Source: Methanosarcina sp. UBA289 (GTDB lineage: Archaea > Halobacteriota > Methanosarcinia > Methanosarcinales > Methanosarcinaceae). From it: a stretch of DNA of 64,000 nucleotides. Shown here piece after piece: positions 52,130 to 61,064 of the stretch. The stretch lies in the NCBI GenBank assembly GCA_002496565.1, contig DAKJ01000005.1, positions 62,001 through 126,000 of the forward strand, written 5' to 3'. Each line of letters starts with the position of its first letter. Position 1 is the first letter of the stretch. The notes beneath the pieces were generated by a model, which was not told where the DNA came from, ran no database searches, and saw only the letters and a program-made list of their open reading frames with translations. Made by a program: the position numbers and the translations under genes.

Positions 52130-53605
52130 TTACTTTTTGTAAATTATTTTATATTCATTGAGTTTTTCCCTTGCAAGTTCCCGCTTCTCTTGATGGTCTT
52201 TGAGGAATTCGTACATCTTTTCGGCTGCAAGCTGTTTGCATGACCCACACATCCTAGTTCCACAGACACATTCCTCTCTTATTTCCATAAGTTCATCATC
52301 ATCTTCTACTAAGTGGAAAAGCATGAGTTCGAAAACAGAGCATTCCTCGGGTTTTCCACCAAGTTTTTTCTGCTCCTCAAGAGTCATACATCCCCCAGTC
52401 TTTGCCCTCTTCACTTTTTTTGCGCCTTCTTTTGGGTCGTCAGTAAGAGCGATATGACTGTCAGGGATGCTGCTTGACATCTTTCCTCCCTGCAACCCGC
52501 TCATAAAGCGGTGATAAGTAGATGCAGGAGGAATGAAAGCATAGCCTTCGAATTCAGCGGCAACTTCTGCTACGATCTCGTCCAGCATCTTTCGGGTGAG
52601 TTTCCATACTTTTCTGAAAACAAAGTATTCTTCGTACCCTGAGAATTCATAAGGTTTAATTTCACTGGCGAATTTCGAGATCTCTTTAAGCTCAGCAGTA
52701 AAGTATCTCTTTTTCTCAGGCTGGTTTATTTGCAAAACAAATCTTTCCAGGAATGGATAGTCAGGAGTTTGAAGTATATCCAGGTGCTCTTCATAGAGTT
52801 TCACCTTCCCAGGAATGCGTTTTTTAAGCTCCTGTAACGCTTCCTTCGGGGCTCCCTTTCCGCGCACGCTCAGGTATTTCCCGCCATTTGCGTTTTCTCT
52901 CTCCTCTACCCTGAACATGCTCATCTTGCCTGCAAGTCCTCGCGTCAGCCGAAGGTGAGGGTCCTGGTCTGGCCCAACAGGCACCACAACCGGTTTTGGG
53001 CCTCCAAACTCTTCGAGTTGAGGCTGGAGAATATCGGCAGCCTGGGTTGCCACACTGATCATATGAGAGAGGTTTGTCTCTCCTGAAAAACCGTAAATTG
53101 CACTCAGTTCCGAGAAGTTGACCTTGACCCCTAGTTCAAATGCCAGATCCTTGACGCTTTCACAGCCTGACTGGAAGTAAATAAGGCCATCGGGCTTAAA
53201 CCCGAGAGCGATAAGGCTTAATATATATTCTTCTACCCCTATTTGCCTGCATTTCTGCCAGGAAAAGCCGCGTACCGAGAAAGCCTCCCTATCCGCAATC
53301 CCGACAAAAGCCGATGCTCCCATTTGCTGGTGCCAGATTATCTGGTCCATAACCATCTTGTGCCCGAGGTGAATCTTCCCTGAAGGCATAAAACCGTCCA
53401 TAACCGAAAAAGGGGCACCTGTCCTCATGGCTTCTGCAATCTGTTCGTAATCACGGTGCCCGAAGATAACTCTTCTCCGCATATACATATGTGGGGAAGG
53501 GATTTCAGGAAGCACATCATCAAATGGAGAAATCCCGAATTCTTCGAATAACTTGGAATAATCATTAATCTCGCTTGAACTCCACGGGTCAAGTTTATTC
53601 GTCAT
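52130..53605 (-). CDS. trpS: Tryptophanyl-tRNA synthetase, archaeal/eukaryotic type
   Basis: Class I synthetase, 491 residues from the ATG at 53603-53605, which has GAGGGA just upstream; an ATG four codons earlier is possible. HIGH motif variant: SGKIHLGHKM (about residue 82). KMSKS variant: GGKMSSSIPD (about 370). Insertion and C-terminal parts include CVCGTRMCGSCKQL, a possible zinc knuckle near residue 460. The gene ends in TAA and is followed by pheS. Two synthetase genes side by side on one strand. Confidence 0.95.
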   Translation of the reverse strand: MTNKLDPWSSSEINDYSKLFEEFGISPFDDVLPEIPSPHMYMRRRVIFGHRDYEQIAEAMRTGAPFSVMDGFMPSGKIHLGHKMVMDQIIWHQQMGASAFVGIADREAFSVRGFSWQKCRQIGVEEYILSLIALGFKPDGLIYFQSGCESVKDLAFELGVKVNFSELSAIYGFSGETNLSHMISVATQAADILQPQLEEFGGPKPVVVPVGPDQDPHLRLTRGLAGKMSMFRVEERENANGGKYLSVRGKGAPKEALQELKKRIPGKVKLYEEHLDILQTPDYPFLERFVLQINQPEKKRYFTAELKEISKFASEIKPYEFSGYEEYFVFRKVWKLTRKMLDEIVAEVAAEFEGYAFIPPASTYHRFMSGLQGGKMSSSIPDSHIALTDDPKEGAKKVKRAKTGGCMTLEEQKKLGGKPEECSVFELMLFHLVEDDDELMEIREECVCGTRMCGSCKQLAAEKMYEFLKDHQEKRELAREKLNEYKIIYKK

Positions 53606-53951
53606 TAAATCCCTCATTACTGCCAGTTTTCTGGAGGAAAACCTCAGGCAGACAGCTTTTTCTTACTGAAATATTAAAGATATGAACGCAGTTACAGCTA
53701 AACTGCCCTCTAAAATTACCTGCTAATATGTAAATGTTTATCTTCGGGCAGCCAGTTCTAGGCTGATACCGGATTTCTAGCAGGATATTATTTTTCTAGC
53801 AAAGTACTTGCTTTCCAGTGGATGCTGCTTTTACTTCTTCTGGCTTGCCGTATCCATATAGAAAAAAACAGGCTAAGTGGAATCTCAGTAAAGATTTCTA
53901 AAGTGAAAACACTATAAAAACATATAAAAATATCTCTTAAAGTTTCCCTTT
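53606..53951. other. Spacer between trpS and the radical-SAM-like gene
   Basis: No ORF. Near 53755-53815 the short words CTAG and TTCTAGC recur (TTCTAGGC, TTCTAGCAGG, TTCTAGCAAAG). It contains the trpS promoter. Confidence 0.35.
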
Positions 53952-55178
53952 TCATTTTCTGCAAACCTTTTCGAAAGGATATGGCGGTTTTGCTCCTTCC
54001 GGAATTCTGTCAACAAACTCCAGAAACTCCGGATCGTGCATCGGGGCCAGGCTTTTCTGCTTCTGGAAGTAAGGATAGCTCCTTATTTTCTTCCAGGCGT
54101 CTTTTAAAGATTCTTCTTTTATATTCCCAAAACTGAAAGGCGGATAAGGGCCGGCTTTTACATCTCCGTCTGCCGTTATATGCATCCAGCGTCTGCCTTC
54201 CATTGCTCCCAACATCTGACCTTCAAAATAAGTATTCGCAAACATACGCGGGCCATCTGGGCTGGAATTTATCCTGTGGTACATCTCAAGGATATTTTTC
54301 CTATCCTCATCAGTAAGTACAGGCTCACCCCTGGTTTTGGGCATCGCCTCCCAGACTGAAAATTCATGGACTCCGAGTTCCAAGGCAAGGGAATAAAGAG
54401 CAGGCAGTTCCTTAATATTTGAAGGAGACGCGTGTGTCGTCATTACAACCATGAGCCCGGCTTCAAGTGCAAGTTTTATGGCAGAAACTGCTCTTTCATA
54501 TGCTCCCCTGGAATTTCGGACAGCATCGTGTTTTTCAGGATCAGTTGAGTAAATGCCCACCATAAGGGAATGGAGCCCGGCGTCTTTCAGACGGAAAGCA
54601 GTATCTGCTGAAAAATCCGTGCCCCAGGTGGAACAGTTTACTATAGCTCGTTTTTTGTCCACATACCTTATCAGCTCAAAAACCTCTTCTCTTAAGAGAG
54701 GATCATTTTCGGTAAATGTGATAATGAAAGTACCGGATTCCAGAGCCTCATCTATTATTCTTTTTATAGAATCCTTATGAAGCTCGTTTTCAACCGTTCC
54801 TAGCGGATATCTCGAACTGTTCTGGCGGGTAAGTTCAATTGATACGGTTTCAGGAATATATTTTCCGAGAGCTATCTGTATCTCCGCAAAAATAAGGCGC
54901 TTGAAGGCGGGGCTAGGTATCGGTGGGAGCCAGGCCGAGGCAATAACCCTGTTCTCCTCTACGAGAGCTAGCTTTTCCTCCTTTAAGCGGGAATTCATCT
55001 TTTTCAGGATAGGACTAAAAGCTGCTTTCAGGGTTCCGTTTGCCGTAAGTTCCAGGATATCCCCGGCATGCCGGAGGTTTACTGACAGCCCGGGCATCGA
55101 GAGGATTTCTATATTTTTCTCCTTTGCTTGAATCTCTCTCAATGAAACTTCCGGCGTATCCTTTTTTTCAGCAGTCAT
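53952..55178 (-). CDS. Radical SAM/SPASM-fold homologue without cluster cysteines
   Basis: 408 residues. The pattern of a radical SAM TIM barrel is clear: EALESGTFIITFTENDPLLREEVFELI (about 148), RAIVNCSTWGTDFSADTAFRLKDAGLHSLMVGIYSTDPEKHDAVRNSRGAYERAV (about 183-235; split over several blocks) and a SPASM-like tail HITADGDVKAGPYPPFSFGNIKEESLKDAW (about 343-372; several blocks). But the CxxxCxxC loop is replaced by LTRQNSSRYPL (about 116-126), and the tail has AGPYPP where cysteine is usual. Only two Cys remain (about 187 and 406). It cannot hold the usual [4Fe-4S] cluster, so it is probably a binding or scaffold pseudo-enzyme. The ATG has GAGG upstream. Confidence 0.75.
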   Translation of the reverse strand: MTAEKKDTPEVSLREIQAKEKNIEILSMPGLSVNLRHAGDILELTANGTLKAAFSPILKKMNSRLKEEKLALVEENRVIASAWLPPIPSPAFKRLIFAEIQIALGKYIPETVSIELTRQNSSRYPLGTVENELHKDSIKRIIDEALESGTFIITFTENDPLLREEVFELIRYVDKKRAIVNCSTWGTDFSADTAFRLKDAGLHSLMVGIYSTDPEKHDAVRNSRGAYERAVSAIKLALEAGLMVVMTTHASPSNIKELPALYSLALELGVHEFSVWEAMPKTRGEPVLTDEDRKNILEMYHRINSSPDGPRMFANTYFEGQMLGAMEGRRWMHITADGDVKAGPYPPFSFGNIKEESLKDAWKKIRSYPYFQKQKSLAPMHDPEFLEFVDRIPEGAKPPYPFEKVCRK

Positions 55179-55550
55179 TTTTCCTCACAGGTTCTTGATT
55201 TGCCTGTTGGATATTTATAATCAACCCCTTTGAAAAAAGACTTGAGAAAAAACCCTGGTACTGCGGCCTAGCCAGACAGTATAATACAACTCTTTTAAAA
55301 AAAGGCTTGCCCACAACCCTTTTGAGTAAATGTTTGACCGCAAACCTTTTCAAAAAAGGTTTGATCGAAAAAGAAACGAGACAATGTTTGGATTTGAGAA
55401 ACTTATCCCCGAACCCTGTCGGCGTGATAAACCGGCGCAACGGTTTCGACCCAGCGGTTTCGACCCAACGGTTAAGGTTAAGCTGCCCGGGCACGAGAAT
55501 GTAAGTAATCGGCCTGAGCTGCTTTAAAATATTTAACAAAAGCTTAAACC
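55179..55550. repeat. Cluster of dispersed hairpin repeats and a 15-bp tandem repeat
   Basis: Three variants of the hairpin family lie here: around 55222 (CTTTGAAAAAAGACTTG), 55290 (CTTTTAAAAAAAGGCTTG) and 55339 (AAACCTTTTCAAAAAAGGTTTG). At 55440-55470 CGGTTTCGACCCA occurs twice in tandem, 15 bases apart. Frames on either strand here are artefacts of the repeats. Confidence 0.6.
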
Positions 55551-56159
55551 TCAGGCCCTTTCCGAAAAGGCGAGGTTTCCGCTGATTTTCTTTATTTTCA
55601 CTTTGACCACGTCGCCTTTTGCGGCTCCGGGCACGAAAACCGTATATTTGTCTATTTTTGCAATTCCGTCGCCTTTGGACCCGACTGCATCGATCCGGAG
55701 CTCATAGGTTCCGCCTTCTTCGATGGCATCCCTGACAACTACATTGCTTACCTTTCTCTTCTTGACAGGCCTGTGAGCGCCGCAAGCAGAACACTTCAGG
55801 ACAAGCACCCTGTCCACCTTGACAAGCTGGGTATCTGGGCGTCCGCATTCTGAACACATAACGTATTCGTCCACATAAGCCTGAATGTTATCAGAGATCT
55901 GGGCTCTCGTAAATCTTCCCTGGAAGACTGCACGTGTGCCTTCTATTTTCCCTGCAGTCCCAAGTTCCCTTGTGAGATATTTCATCAAGTGGTCAGGGTC
56001 CCGGTTAAGGATATCTGCAATATTTCCGAAGTTCTCAAGAATTGTAGTCTTTCCTTCGGAAAAGATTCTGGGCTCAGGGATTACGAATCGAGCATCCGTA
56101 GTCTCGGTATCAGGCATTTTTGCCATTGCACGGTTCAAAAGCTCTTCGTAATCGTACAT
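55551..56159 (-). CDS. Translation initiation factor aIF2 subunit beta with C-terminal TRAM domain
   Basis: Part of the aIF2 heterotrimer that brings initiator tRNA to the ribosome. 202 residues. The N-terminal helix and alpha/beta core (about 1-95) is followed by a zinc ribbon CSECGRPD...CSACGAHRP (about 98-130), then, unlike most aIF2-beta proteins, an extra TRAM-type beta-barrel (about 142-200, GTYELRIDAVGSKGDGIAKI, VFVPGAAKGDVVKVKIKKI) that usually binds RNA. Such a fusion is known from Methanosarcina relatives. The ATG has AAGGAG upstream. It follows rpl10e by 35 bases, probably in one operon. Confidence 0.93.
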   Translation of the reverse strand: MYDYEELLNRAMAKMPDTETTDARFVIPEPRIFSEGKTTILENFGNIADILNRDPDHLMKYLTRELGTAGKIEGTRAVFQGRFTRAQISDNIQAYVDEYVMCSECGRPDTQLVKVDRVLVLKCSACGAHRPVKKRKVSNVVVRDAIEEGGTYELRIDAVGSKGDGIAKIDKYTVFVPGAAKGDVVKVKIKKISGNLAFSERA

Positions 56160-56194
56160 GTTATTGCTCCTTTTGATATTAACATTTTAACTGG

Positions 56195-56716
56195 TTACTG
56201 TACCAGTTCTGCCCCTTCATCGATAACGATTCTACAGGGAGTTGGAAGCTTCTGTCCTGCATGCCAGAGAGCTTTCTTTGCAGCTGCAAAGTTTTGCTTT
56301 TCAACAGCCACTGTGAAGATCTTCTGGAATGGGTTTACCCTTGCTGCAGTACCTACATTCTTCCCAAAAGCCCTTCGCATTCCGCTGGATACACGGTCAG
56401 CACCTGCACCGGTTGCCTGCTTGTTTTCCCTGAGGACTTCGTGGGGATAGACACGGAGCTTCATGTAAAAGCCCGTCTTTCCGGTATCTTCAATCAGGTG
56501 CCTGTTTGCTGTAATACGGGCTGCTTCGAGAGCAGTGTGCCTTATCTGGCATTTTTCTTCTACAAGCAGGGAGATTTTAATCGGGAAGGTTGTGTTTGCT
56601 TTGTCTCCCATGTCATAGTGAATAACCTGACTGCCTGGAACACCGCCCATGTATTTTCTTCTGGTAAATGAGCGCTGCCTCACGTTTCTGTACATACTTC
56701 CTGGCTTTCGTACCAT
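56195..56716 (-). CDS. rpl10e: Ribosomal protein L10e (uL16 family)
   Basis: Large-subunit protein that helps tRNA placement near the peptidyl transferase centre. 173 residues, typical. Characteristic N terminus MVRKPGSMYRNVRQRSFTRR and central ADRVSSGMRRAFGKNVGTAARV, ending with the KLPTPCRIVIDEG block. The ATG has CAGGAG upstream. First gene of a likely two-gene operon with aIF2-beta. Its upstream region carries a 10-bp periodic AT repeat (56751-56800). Confidence 0.95.
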   Translation of the reverse strand: MVRKPGSMYRNVRQRSFTRRKYMGGVPGSQVIHYDMGDKANTTFPIKISLLVEEKCQIRHTALEAARITANRHLIEDTGKTGFYMKLRVYPHEVLRENKQATGAGADRVSSGMRRAFGKNVGTAARVNPFQKIFTVAVEKQNFAAAKKALWHAGQKLPTPCRIVIDEGAELVQ

Positions 56717-56750
56717 AAGCTTGATTCTCCTGAAAGATAATGAGTCTAAT

Positions 56751-56800
56751 TTAATTTAACTTAATTTAGCTTAATTTAACTTAATTTAGCTTAACTTAGT
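56751..56800. repeat. 10-bp periodic AT repeat upstream of rpl10e
   Basis: Five head-to-tail 10-base units: TTAATTTAAC, TTAATTTAGC, TTAATTTAAC, TTAATTTAGC and TTAACTTAGT. The period equals one DNA helical turn. It lies 35-85 bases before the start codon, so it overlaps the expected promoter or leader. It may be a curved or flexible DNA element, or slippage. Confidence 0.75.
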
Positions 56801-57078
56801 TTCACTAAAGTTTGTTGTAACGGATTCCTTTCCGGTTCCTTTCCGCATATAAATGTTTGCATTAAGTTCATAAAGACCATATAGCAAACGATTCAGTATG
56901 AGATATGTGCATATAGAGATACCTGCCTGTATTTACATTTATCTGTAAACCTGCCCTGGTGGACTTCAGCAGGCAGCTACTGTATTTTCCCGGCTCCCTG
57001 ATAGGGATTCGGAATTGAATTTTTATAACCACTGAAAATTTGTATATTCTGGGCTTAAGCGACTTACTCCCTAAGTAC
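56801..57078. other. Spacer with the remaining promoter region of rpl10e
   Basis: AT-rich, no ORF or RNA gene. The sequence near 57050-57080 (GCGACTTACTCCCTAAG) is unexplained. Confidence 0.35.
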
Positions 57079-58230
57079 TTAGTGGTTTATAAGGTTTATT
57101 GATGGCTCCGGGTACTTCTCCAGAAATCCTGCGAGTAGCCCAAAACAGCCTGAAAGCATCATGCTCCCGAAAGGTGCGGCAAAATGCAGTTTACTTGAGA
57201 TCTCCGCCCGGATTTCGGACTCCGAAAGTTTTTCAAGCATCTGCCTTTTCGGGCCTGTAACTATTATAGATCTAACCTGTTCAAAGCAAATCTTTTCAAT
57301 ACCAGACTGTTCAAAGCCCGGATCTTCCCTTCTATACGCTCCATGCCCTCCGTCTTCGAAAACTTCTTCAAAACCAAGCTTTCCGTTGGCAAGCCTTATG
57401 ATGTAGTCCTGGAGTTTCTCAGGGTTCATGAGGGAAGTGTGGTGCTCAAAAACTGCCGTAATTCTGTTTTCATTCACAAGCGCTCCTAGGGTATGCCCGT
57501 TTCCAATATTAACCACTACAGACGGCTGTACTGCCGCAGAATCAGTAAGCGCTCCAAAGATGGCAGCAGGCCCGGTATCCATGAAAACTGCCATGGTTTT
57601 CCGGTCCCCTACAGCTTTAAGAAGGGAATCAGCCTGGGCTTTCATTCGGGTAAAAGCTTCAGGAATTTCTTCGGGCCTGTAGACAAAGTTCTCAAGTTCT
57701 CCTCCTTTTTCAATGAGTTCCCGAAGGAGTTCAAAGCGGTAGACTCTGTTACTCTTTTCAGGGGCATTTCCGTGATCCTGCACTGCCACGGCATAGTTTG
57801 TCGGCATCTGAACCTCAAAGGCCGAAAGTGCAGCCGAAGTTGATTCAGGATCGAAGTCCTGCATAACAATTTCCTGTACATTCTTTTCGGATGCAAGTTT
57901 TTTTGCTTCCGCTTCGGAGACAATTTGAATCCCAAAAGCTTTCACTTTTTCAGTATTATCATTGATGGTTAGAGCGGCCTGTTCAGTGGCATACACCGGA
58001 AAACCTGCCTTTAGATGAGCCCTGATAGCAAATGTTGAAGGGCCTCCTCCCATTATGTTTCCTGTAAATACTATCGCTTTTCCTTTTTTGGTTGTCTTCC
58101 GTACCTTTTTCGCAATTATCTGGGTAGGAGAAGGCATGACCATAAGCAGGCTGTTTTCCACCTCTTTCTCAGAATTAAAGAGCAGAATATCCTGCGTACC
58201 CGTTCCTATGTCCGCTGCAAGTATGAGCAT
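57079..58230 (-). CDS. DUF1786 family protein, ASKHA-like
   Basis: 383 residues. It starts LILAADIGTGTQDILLF, a phosphate-1-type loop of the actin/Hsp70/sugar kinase superfamily, and has GNIMGGGPSTFAIRAHL (about 57), MAVFMDTGPAAIFGAL (about 213) and VVVNIGNGHTLGALVNENRI (about 237) as further nucleotide-site-like blocks. DUF1786 proteins are annotated as pyruvate formate-lyase-activating-like in some archaea, without proof. Probably a cytosolic ATPase or kinase. The ATG has CAGGT upstream. A single gene. Confidence 0.82.
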   Translation of the reverse strand: MLILAADIGTGTQDILLFNSEKEVENSLLMVMPSPTQIIAKKVRKTTKKGKAIVFTGNIMGGGPSTFAIRAHLKAGFPVYATEQAALTINDNTEKVKAFGIQIVSEAEAKKLASEKNVQEIVMQDFDPESTSAALSAFEVQMPTNYAVAVQDHGNAPEKSNRVYRFELLRELIEKGGELENFVYRPEEIPEAFTRMKAQADSLLKAVGDRKTMAVFMDTGPAAIFGALTDSAAVQPSVVVNIGNGHTLGALVNENRITAVFEHHTSLMNPEKLQDYIIRLANGKLGFEEVFEDGGHGAYRREDPGFEQSGIEKICFEQVRSIIVTGPKRQMLEKLSESEIRAEISSKLHFAAPFGSMMLSGCFGLLAGFLEKYPEPSINLINH

Positions 58231-58659
58231 ACCTGAGCATTGGTTAATAACCTATTAAAATGTACATAGCGTAGGAATACATAGAAATGAATTTTTAGAT
58301 AGGATCTTTTTTGCAAAAAAGGCAAATGCGTGAAAATCTTTAATAAGCGTACAAAAAACAGACTTATTTTATTAAGCTGATCTTATAATAATCATAAAAC
58401 TAAATTTATATTCCCAACTTTCTAAATGCGACACTGCAAATATATTGCAGTTGCGTACAAAAAGTTTGAGATATGCCTAACTTAAAAAATTAACGGGAAA
58501 AGTGAGATTCGAACGCACAAGTTCCTACAAGAATAGGCTCTGAACCTATTGCCTTTAATCTAGCTGGGCAAGATTCATCAAAGATTGCCAGATTCACTGG
58601 AATGACAAGTTGGCTGTTTCCCTTTCGGTCACTGGCTGGAATATAATATGTTCTAATTT
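58231..58659. other. Spacer holding a tRNA-Leu relic
   Basis: About 58305-58340 has a variant of the hairpin repeat (TTTTTTGCAAAAAAGGCAAATG). The tRNA-like relic at 58494-58575 is listed separately. The rest is AT-rich. Confidence 0.4.
58494..58575 (-). pseudogene. tRNA-Leu (CAG) relic, 5' acceptor missing
   Basis: On the minus strand a D-arm (GCCCAGC...GGC), an anticodon arm ATAGG-TTCAGAG-CCTAT with anticodon CAG, a long variable arm (TTC...GAA) and a T-arm (GTGCG-TTCGAAT-CTCAC, one mismatch) are in correct order. They end in TTTTCCC plus G. The 5' acceptor strand directly before the D-arm does not pair. A GGGAAA sequence about 45 bases further upstream (to 58622) does, which may be chance or the trace of an insertion. 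Not expected to be a working tRNA. Such 3' tRNA fragments often mark old integration sites. Confidence 0.6.
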
Positions 58660-60168
58660 TCAGGAAACATCGCGGCAGAAGATGTCGATTGTTTTGCCGT
58701 CAACCTTAACCAGCATCTTACCGTTCTGAACCGTCAAGGCTTGCCCCGTCTTCCAGTGCTTCAGCCCTCCAGTTATCATTTTTACCACACGCTTCGGAAT
58801 TACCGACATATTCAGATCCAGATGGATGGGGTTCGGCATCCGGAGGTAGCTATTGTTAATGATCACCAAGGCGACATCATCCGTGGCGATACGCAAGAAT
58901 GCATAGATAAGATCATCCGACCATAGTGTTATAGTCGTCCCGTATTTGAGAGCTTCATTCCCTTTGCGCAGACGTATAAGATCCCGAGTCCATTCATATA
59001 TCTCATATTCCTTGTGGTACTGCTGTCTCGGATGATTATTATTACCGATCACATGCCATGGGAAATCGCGGCGTAGGTCGCGGTCATCGCCTGCTTTCCA
59101 TCCCTCGAGACCGACCTCTGTGCCGTAGTAGATCTGCGGTATTCCTCGCATAGTGAACAGAGCGCCGAGGCAGAGCTTCGTAACCCGGATAGCCAAATCA
59201 AGCCCAGCGCCTCCACCTGGGTGTTTAGTCCTAGCATGGCTCATGATGCGCCTTTCTAAGTCGTGGTTATCGAGCAATGTTATGAGCATGTTCGCGTCAC
59301 GGTATCCACCTTTGCCCGGATTGTCATCATCAAGTACCCCCAGCGGCTCCTCATCGTCCAGCCGTGGACGTGCAATCCAATTCTTGAGACTTTCGTCATA
59401 AATTAGAGTGGACCGCAGGGCTGTGCATAGGGGAAAATCGAATATCGAATCGAAGTCATGGTAATTCTGATACTCCAAGAGCTTGCTGACGTCATCCTTG
59501 TTTTCATATAGTACCTCCCCTATAAGACATACGTGAGGATACTCCCCGCGGATCTGGGACTTAAAATAATACCAGAACTTGGGTTCTACATGTTTGACGG
59601 TGTCCATGCGGATGTTCGTGACATTGCCTTTGATGATCCAATCTTCGATGTTATTGATGAAGTAGTCTAGCACCTCAGGGTTATCGTGGTTGAATTCCGG
59701 AAGGCCATACAACTCCTTCTTGATGTCGTCTGTTCCGCCGACGTTGAACCAGGAGGAGTCAAAATGTTCCTTCGCCCCATATCCCGCATGATTTACGACC
59801 ATGTCGAGCACTACCTTCATGCCCTTAGCTTCGCATAAGTCAACAAAGCTTCCGAACGTGCTCATATCCACTGATTCAGGCAAATGAGTGCCGTCGAGTA
59901 GGCGACTATCGACTCGCTCGAAGTTGAGAGGCCAATAGTAGTGATAGGGTTCCGAGTTGTTGTGACTTTTGATGTTCTCGTAAACCGGCGTCACCCAAAT
60001 CGTCGTCACGCCAAGCTCGAGGAGATAGTCAAGCTTCTCGATAATGCCGTCGAGCGTTCCTCCATGGATGCTCGTGTCTGATGGATCAGCAACCCGTTTG
60101 TTCTTGCCAAAGAAGCGGTCTGTCACTATGAAGTAAATGACATCGTCCTGGGTAACCTGCTTGTTCAT
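58660..60168 (-). CDS. Alpha-amylase family glycoside hydrolase (GH13), cytoplasmic
   Basis: 502 residues, no signal peptide, so it acts inside the cell, probably on glycogen or maltodextrin. (beta/alpha)8 barrel with all GH13 blocks: VVLDMVVNHAG (about 119-129, region I), NIRMDTVKHV (region II, nucleophile Asp189), LIGEVLYEN (region III, acid/base Glu218) and LLDNHDLERR (region IV, Asp303). A beta-sandwich C domain follows (about 420-502). Region II starts NIR instead of the usual GFR. The gene is GC-richer than surrounding DNA and lies beside a tRNA relic, suggesting acquisition. The ATG has GGAGA upstream. Confidence 0.92.
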   Translation of the reverse strand: MNKQVTQDDVIYFIVTDRFFGKNKRVADPSDTSIHGGTLDGIIEKLDYLLELGVTTIWVTPVYENIKSHNNSEPYHYYWPLNFERVDSRLLDGTHLPESVDMSTFGSFVDLCEAKGMKVVLDMVVNHAGYGAKEHFDSSWFNVGGTDDIKKELYGLPEFNHDNPEVLDYFINNIEDWIIKGNVTNIRMDTVKHVEPKFWYYFKSQIRGEYPHVCLIGEVLYENKDDVSKLLEYQNYHDFDSIFDFPLCTALRSTLIYDESLKNWIARPRLDDEEPLGVLDDDNPGKGGYRDANMLITLLDNHDLERRIMSHARTKHPGGGAGLDLAIRVTKLCLGALFTMRGIPQIYYGTEVGLEGWKAGDDRDLRRDFPWHVIGNNNHPRQQYHKEYEIYEWTRDLIRLRKGNEALKYGTTITLWSDDLIYAFLRIATDDVALVIINNSYLRMPNPIHLDLNMSVIPKRVVKMITGGLKHWKTGQALTVQNGKMLVKVDGKTIDIFCRDVS

Positions 60169-60492
60169 ATCGTTGTCTCCAAAGAACAGCTTGAGTCATT
60201 TTGCCTTAGAGGCTGTCTGAATATCGTATTTCTCCTGTTTTTTTACATTTTTTATCCGACCTGATTCTCTATTTATTATATTGATAAAAATATATATTAA
60301 TTTTTGAGTTATTCTGTCAACACTTTGTAACCCTTACTCAAACATTGATAATGCCGATGGAGAAGCAAGTAAAAGTAAGCAGGAAGTTAGATAACAGGAA
60401 TATATAAGCGGAAATCTAAATAATAGGAATTTAGATAACAGAAAACTGATAACAGGAATTTAAATAAGAAGAATCTGGTAACAGAAATAAAA
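60169..60492. other. Spacer with a possible insertion-element end and a short repeat array
   Basis: CCTTAGAGGCTGTCT (60204-60218) is identical to 47754-47768. From about 60385 to 60480 TTAGATAACAGGAAT-like units recur four to five times with drift. No ORF; this is the promoter region of two divergent genes. Confidence 0.4.
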
Positions 60493-61050
60493 ATGGAGAA
60501 TGTGACTTTCATGAAAGAATCCACACCGGAAATTCACAAAAAAGAGGCTAAAAAGTCCTTTTTTTTTGCCTTAATCACAATTTCGACCTCAAGATTTGAA
60601 AAATACGGAAACCCCGCTTCGCCTGAGGACGCTGAAGACCTTTCAGGACAAGCCATGAAGGATCTTCTCGAAGCGGCTGGCCATAAGGTTTCCTTTTACA
60701 GGCTGATTTCCGACGAAAAAACTTCAATTACCGATGCAGTTTTTGCTGCACTTGACAGCTCCATAGATATTATAATTACAAGCGGAGGCACAGGACTTGC
60801 ACCAAAAGACATTACAATCGAGTCAATAACCCCAATTTTTGAAAAAGAAATTCCAGGCTTTGGGGAATTTTTCAGGTACAAAAGCCTTGAAGATATAGGA
60901 ACGTCGGTAATCCTCACCAGAGCTGTGGCAGGCGTAATTAAAGGAAAAGCAGTGTTTTGCCTACCGGGTTCGCCAAATGCCGTGAAACTGGCGCTTTCTG
61001 AGATTATCATTCCTGAAGCCGGGCATATTGTCAGGCATGTAAGGGAATAA
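60493..61050 (+). CDS. MoaB/MogA-type molybdenum cofactor protein
   Basis: 185 residues. Adenylylates molybdopterin before metal insertion (molybdenum or tungsten cofactor of formylmethanofuran dehydrogenase and similar enzymes). Visible blocks: ALITISTSRFEKYGNPA near the start, IIITSGGTGLAPKDITIESI (about 95-115, cofactor-binding loop with the conserved GGTG) and VFCLPGSPNAVKLALSEIIIPE. The start ATG at 60493 has no clear ribosome site. The ATG at 60511 has GGAG upstream and would remove six residues; either is possible. Convergent with the NTPase-TPR gene. Confidence 0.9.
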   Translation: MENVTFMKESTPEIHKKEAKKSFFFALITISTSRFEKYGNPASPEDAEDLSGQAMKDLLEAAGHKVSFYRLISDEKTSITDAVFAALDSSIDIIITSGGTGLAPKDITIESITPIFEKEIPGFGEFFRYKSLEDIGTSVILTRAVAGVIKGKAVFCLPGSPNAVKLALSEIIIPEAGHIVRHVRE

Positions 61051-61064
61051 ACATTTATTCTTTT

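Noticed and set aside
55168..55539. Minus-strand 123-codon frame with KPFLKRFA-type repeats (and its plus-strand shadows)
   Set aside because: Generated by the dispersed hairpin repeats; the same peptide appears in the repeat cluster at 45559-45744.
58494..58622. Functional tRNA-Leu(CAG) gene with an unusual insertion
   Set aside because: The 5' acceptor pairs only if about 45 extra bases are looped out, and the T-stem has a mismatch; a relic is the simpler reading.
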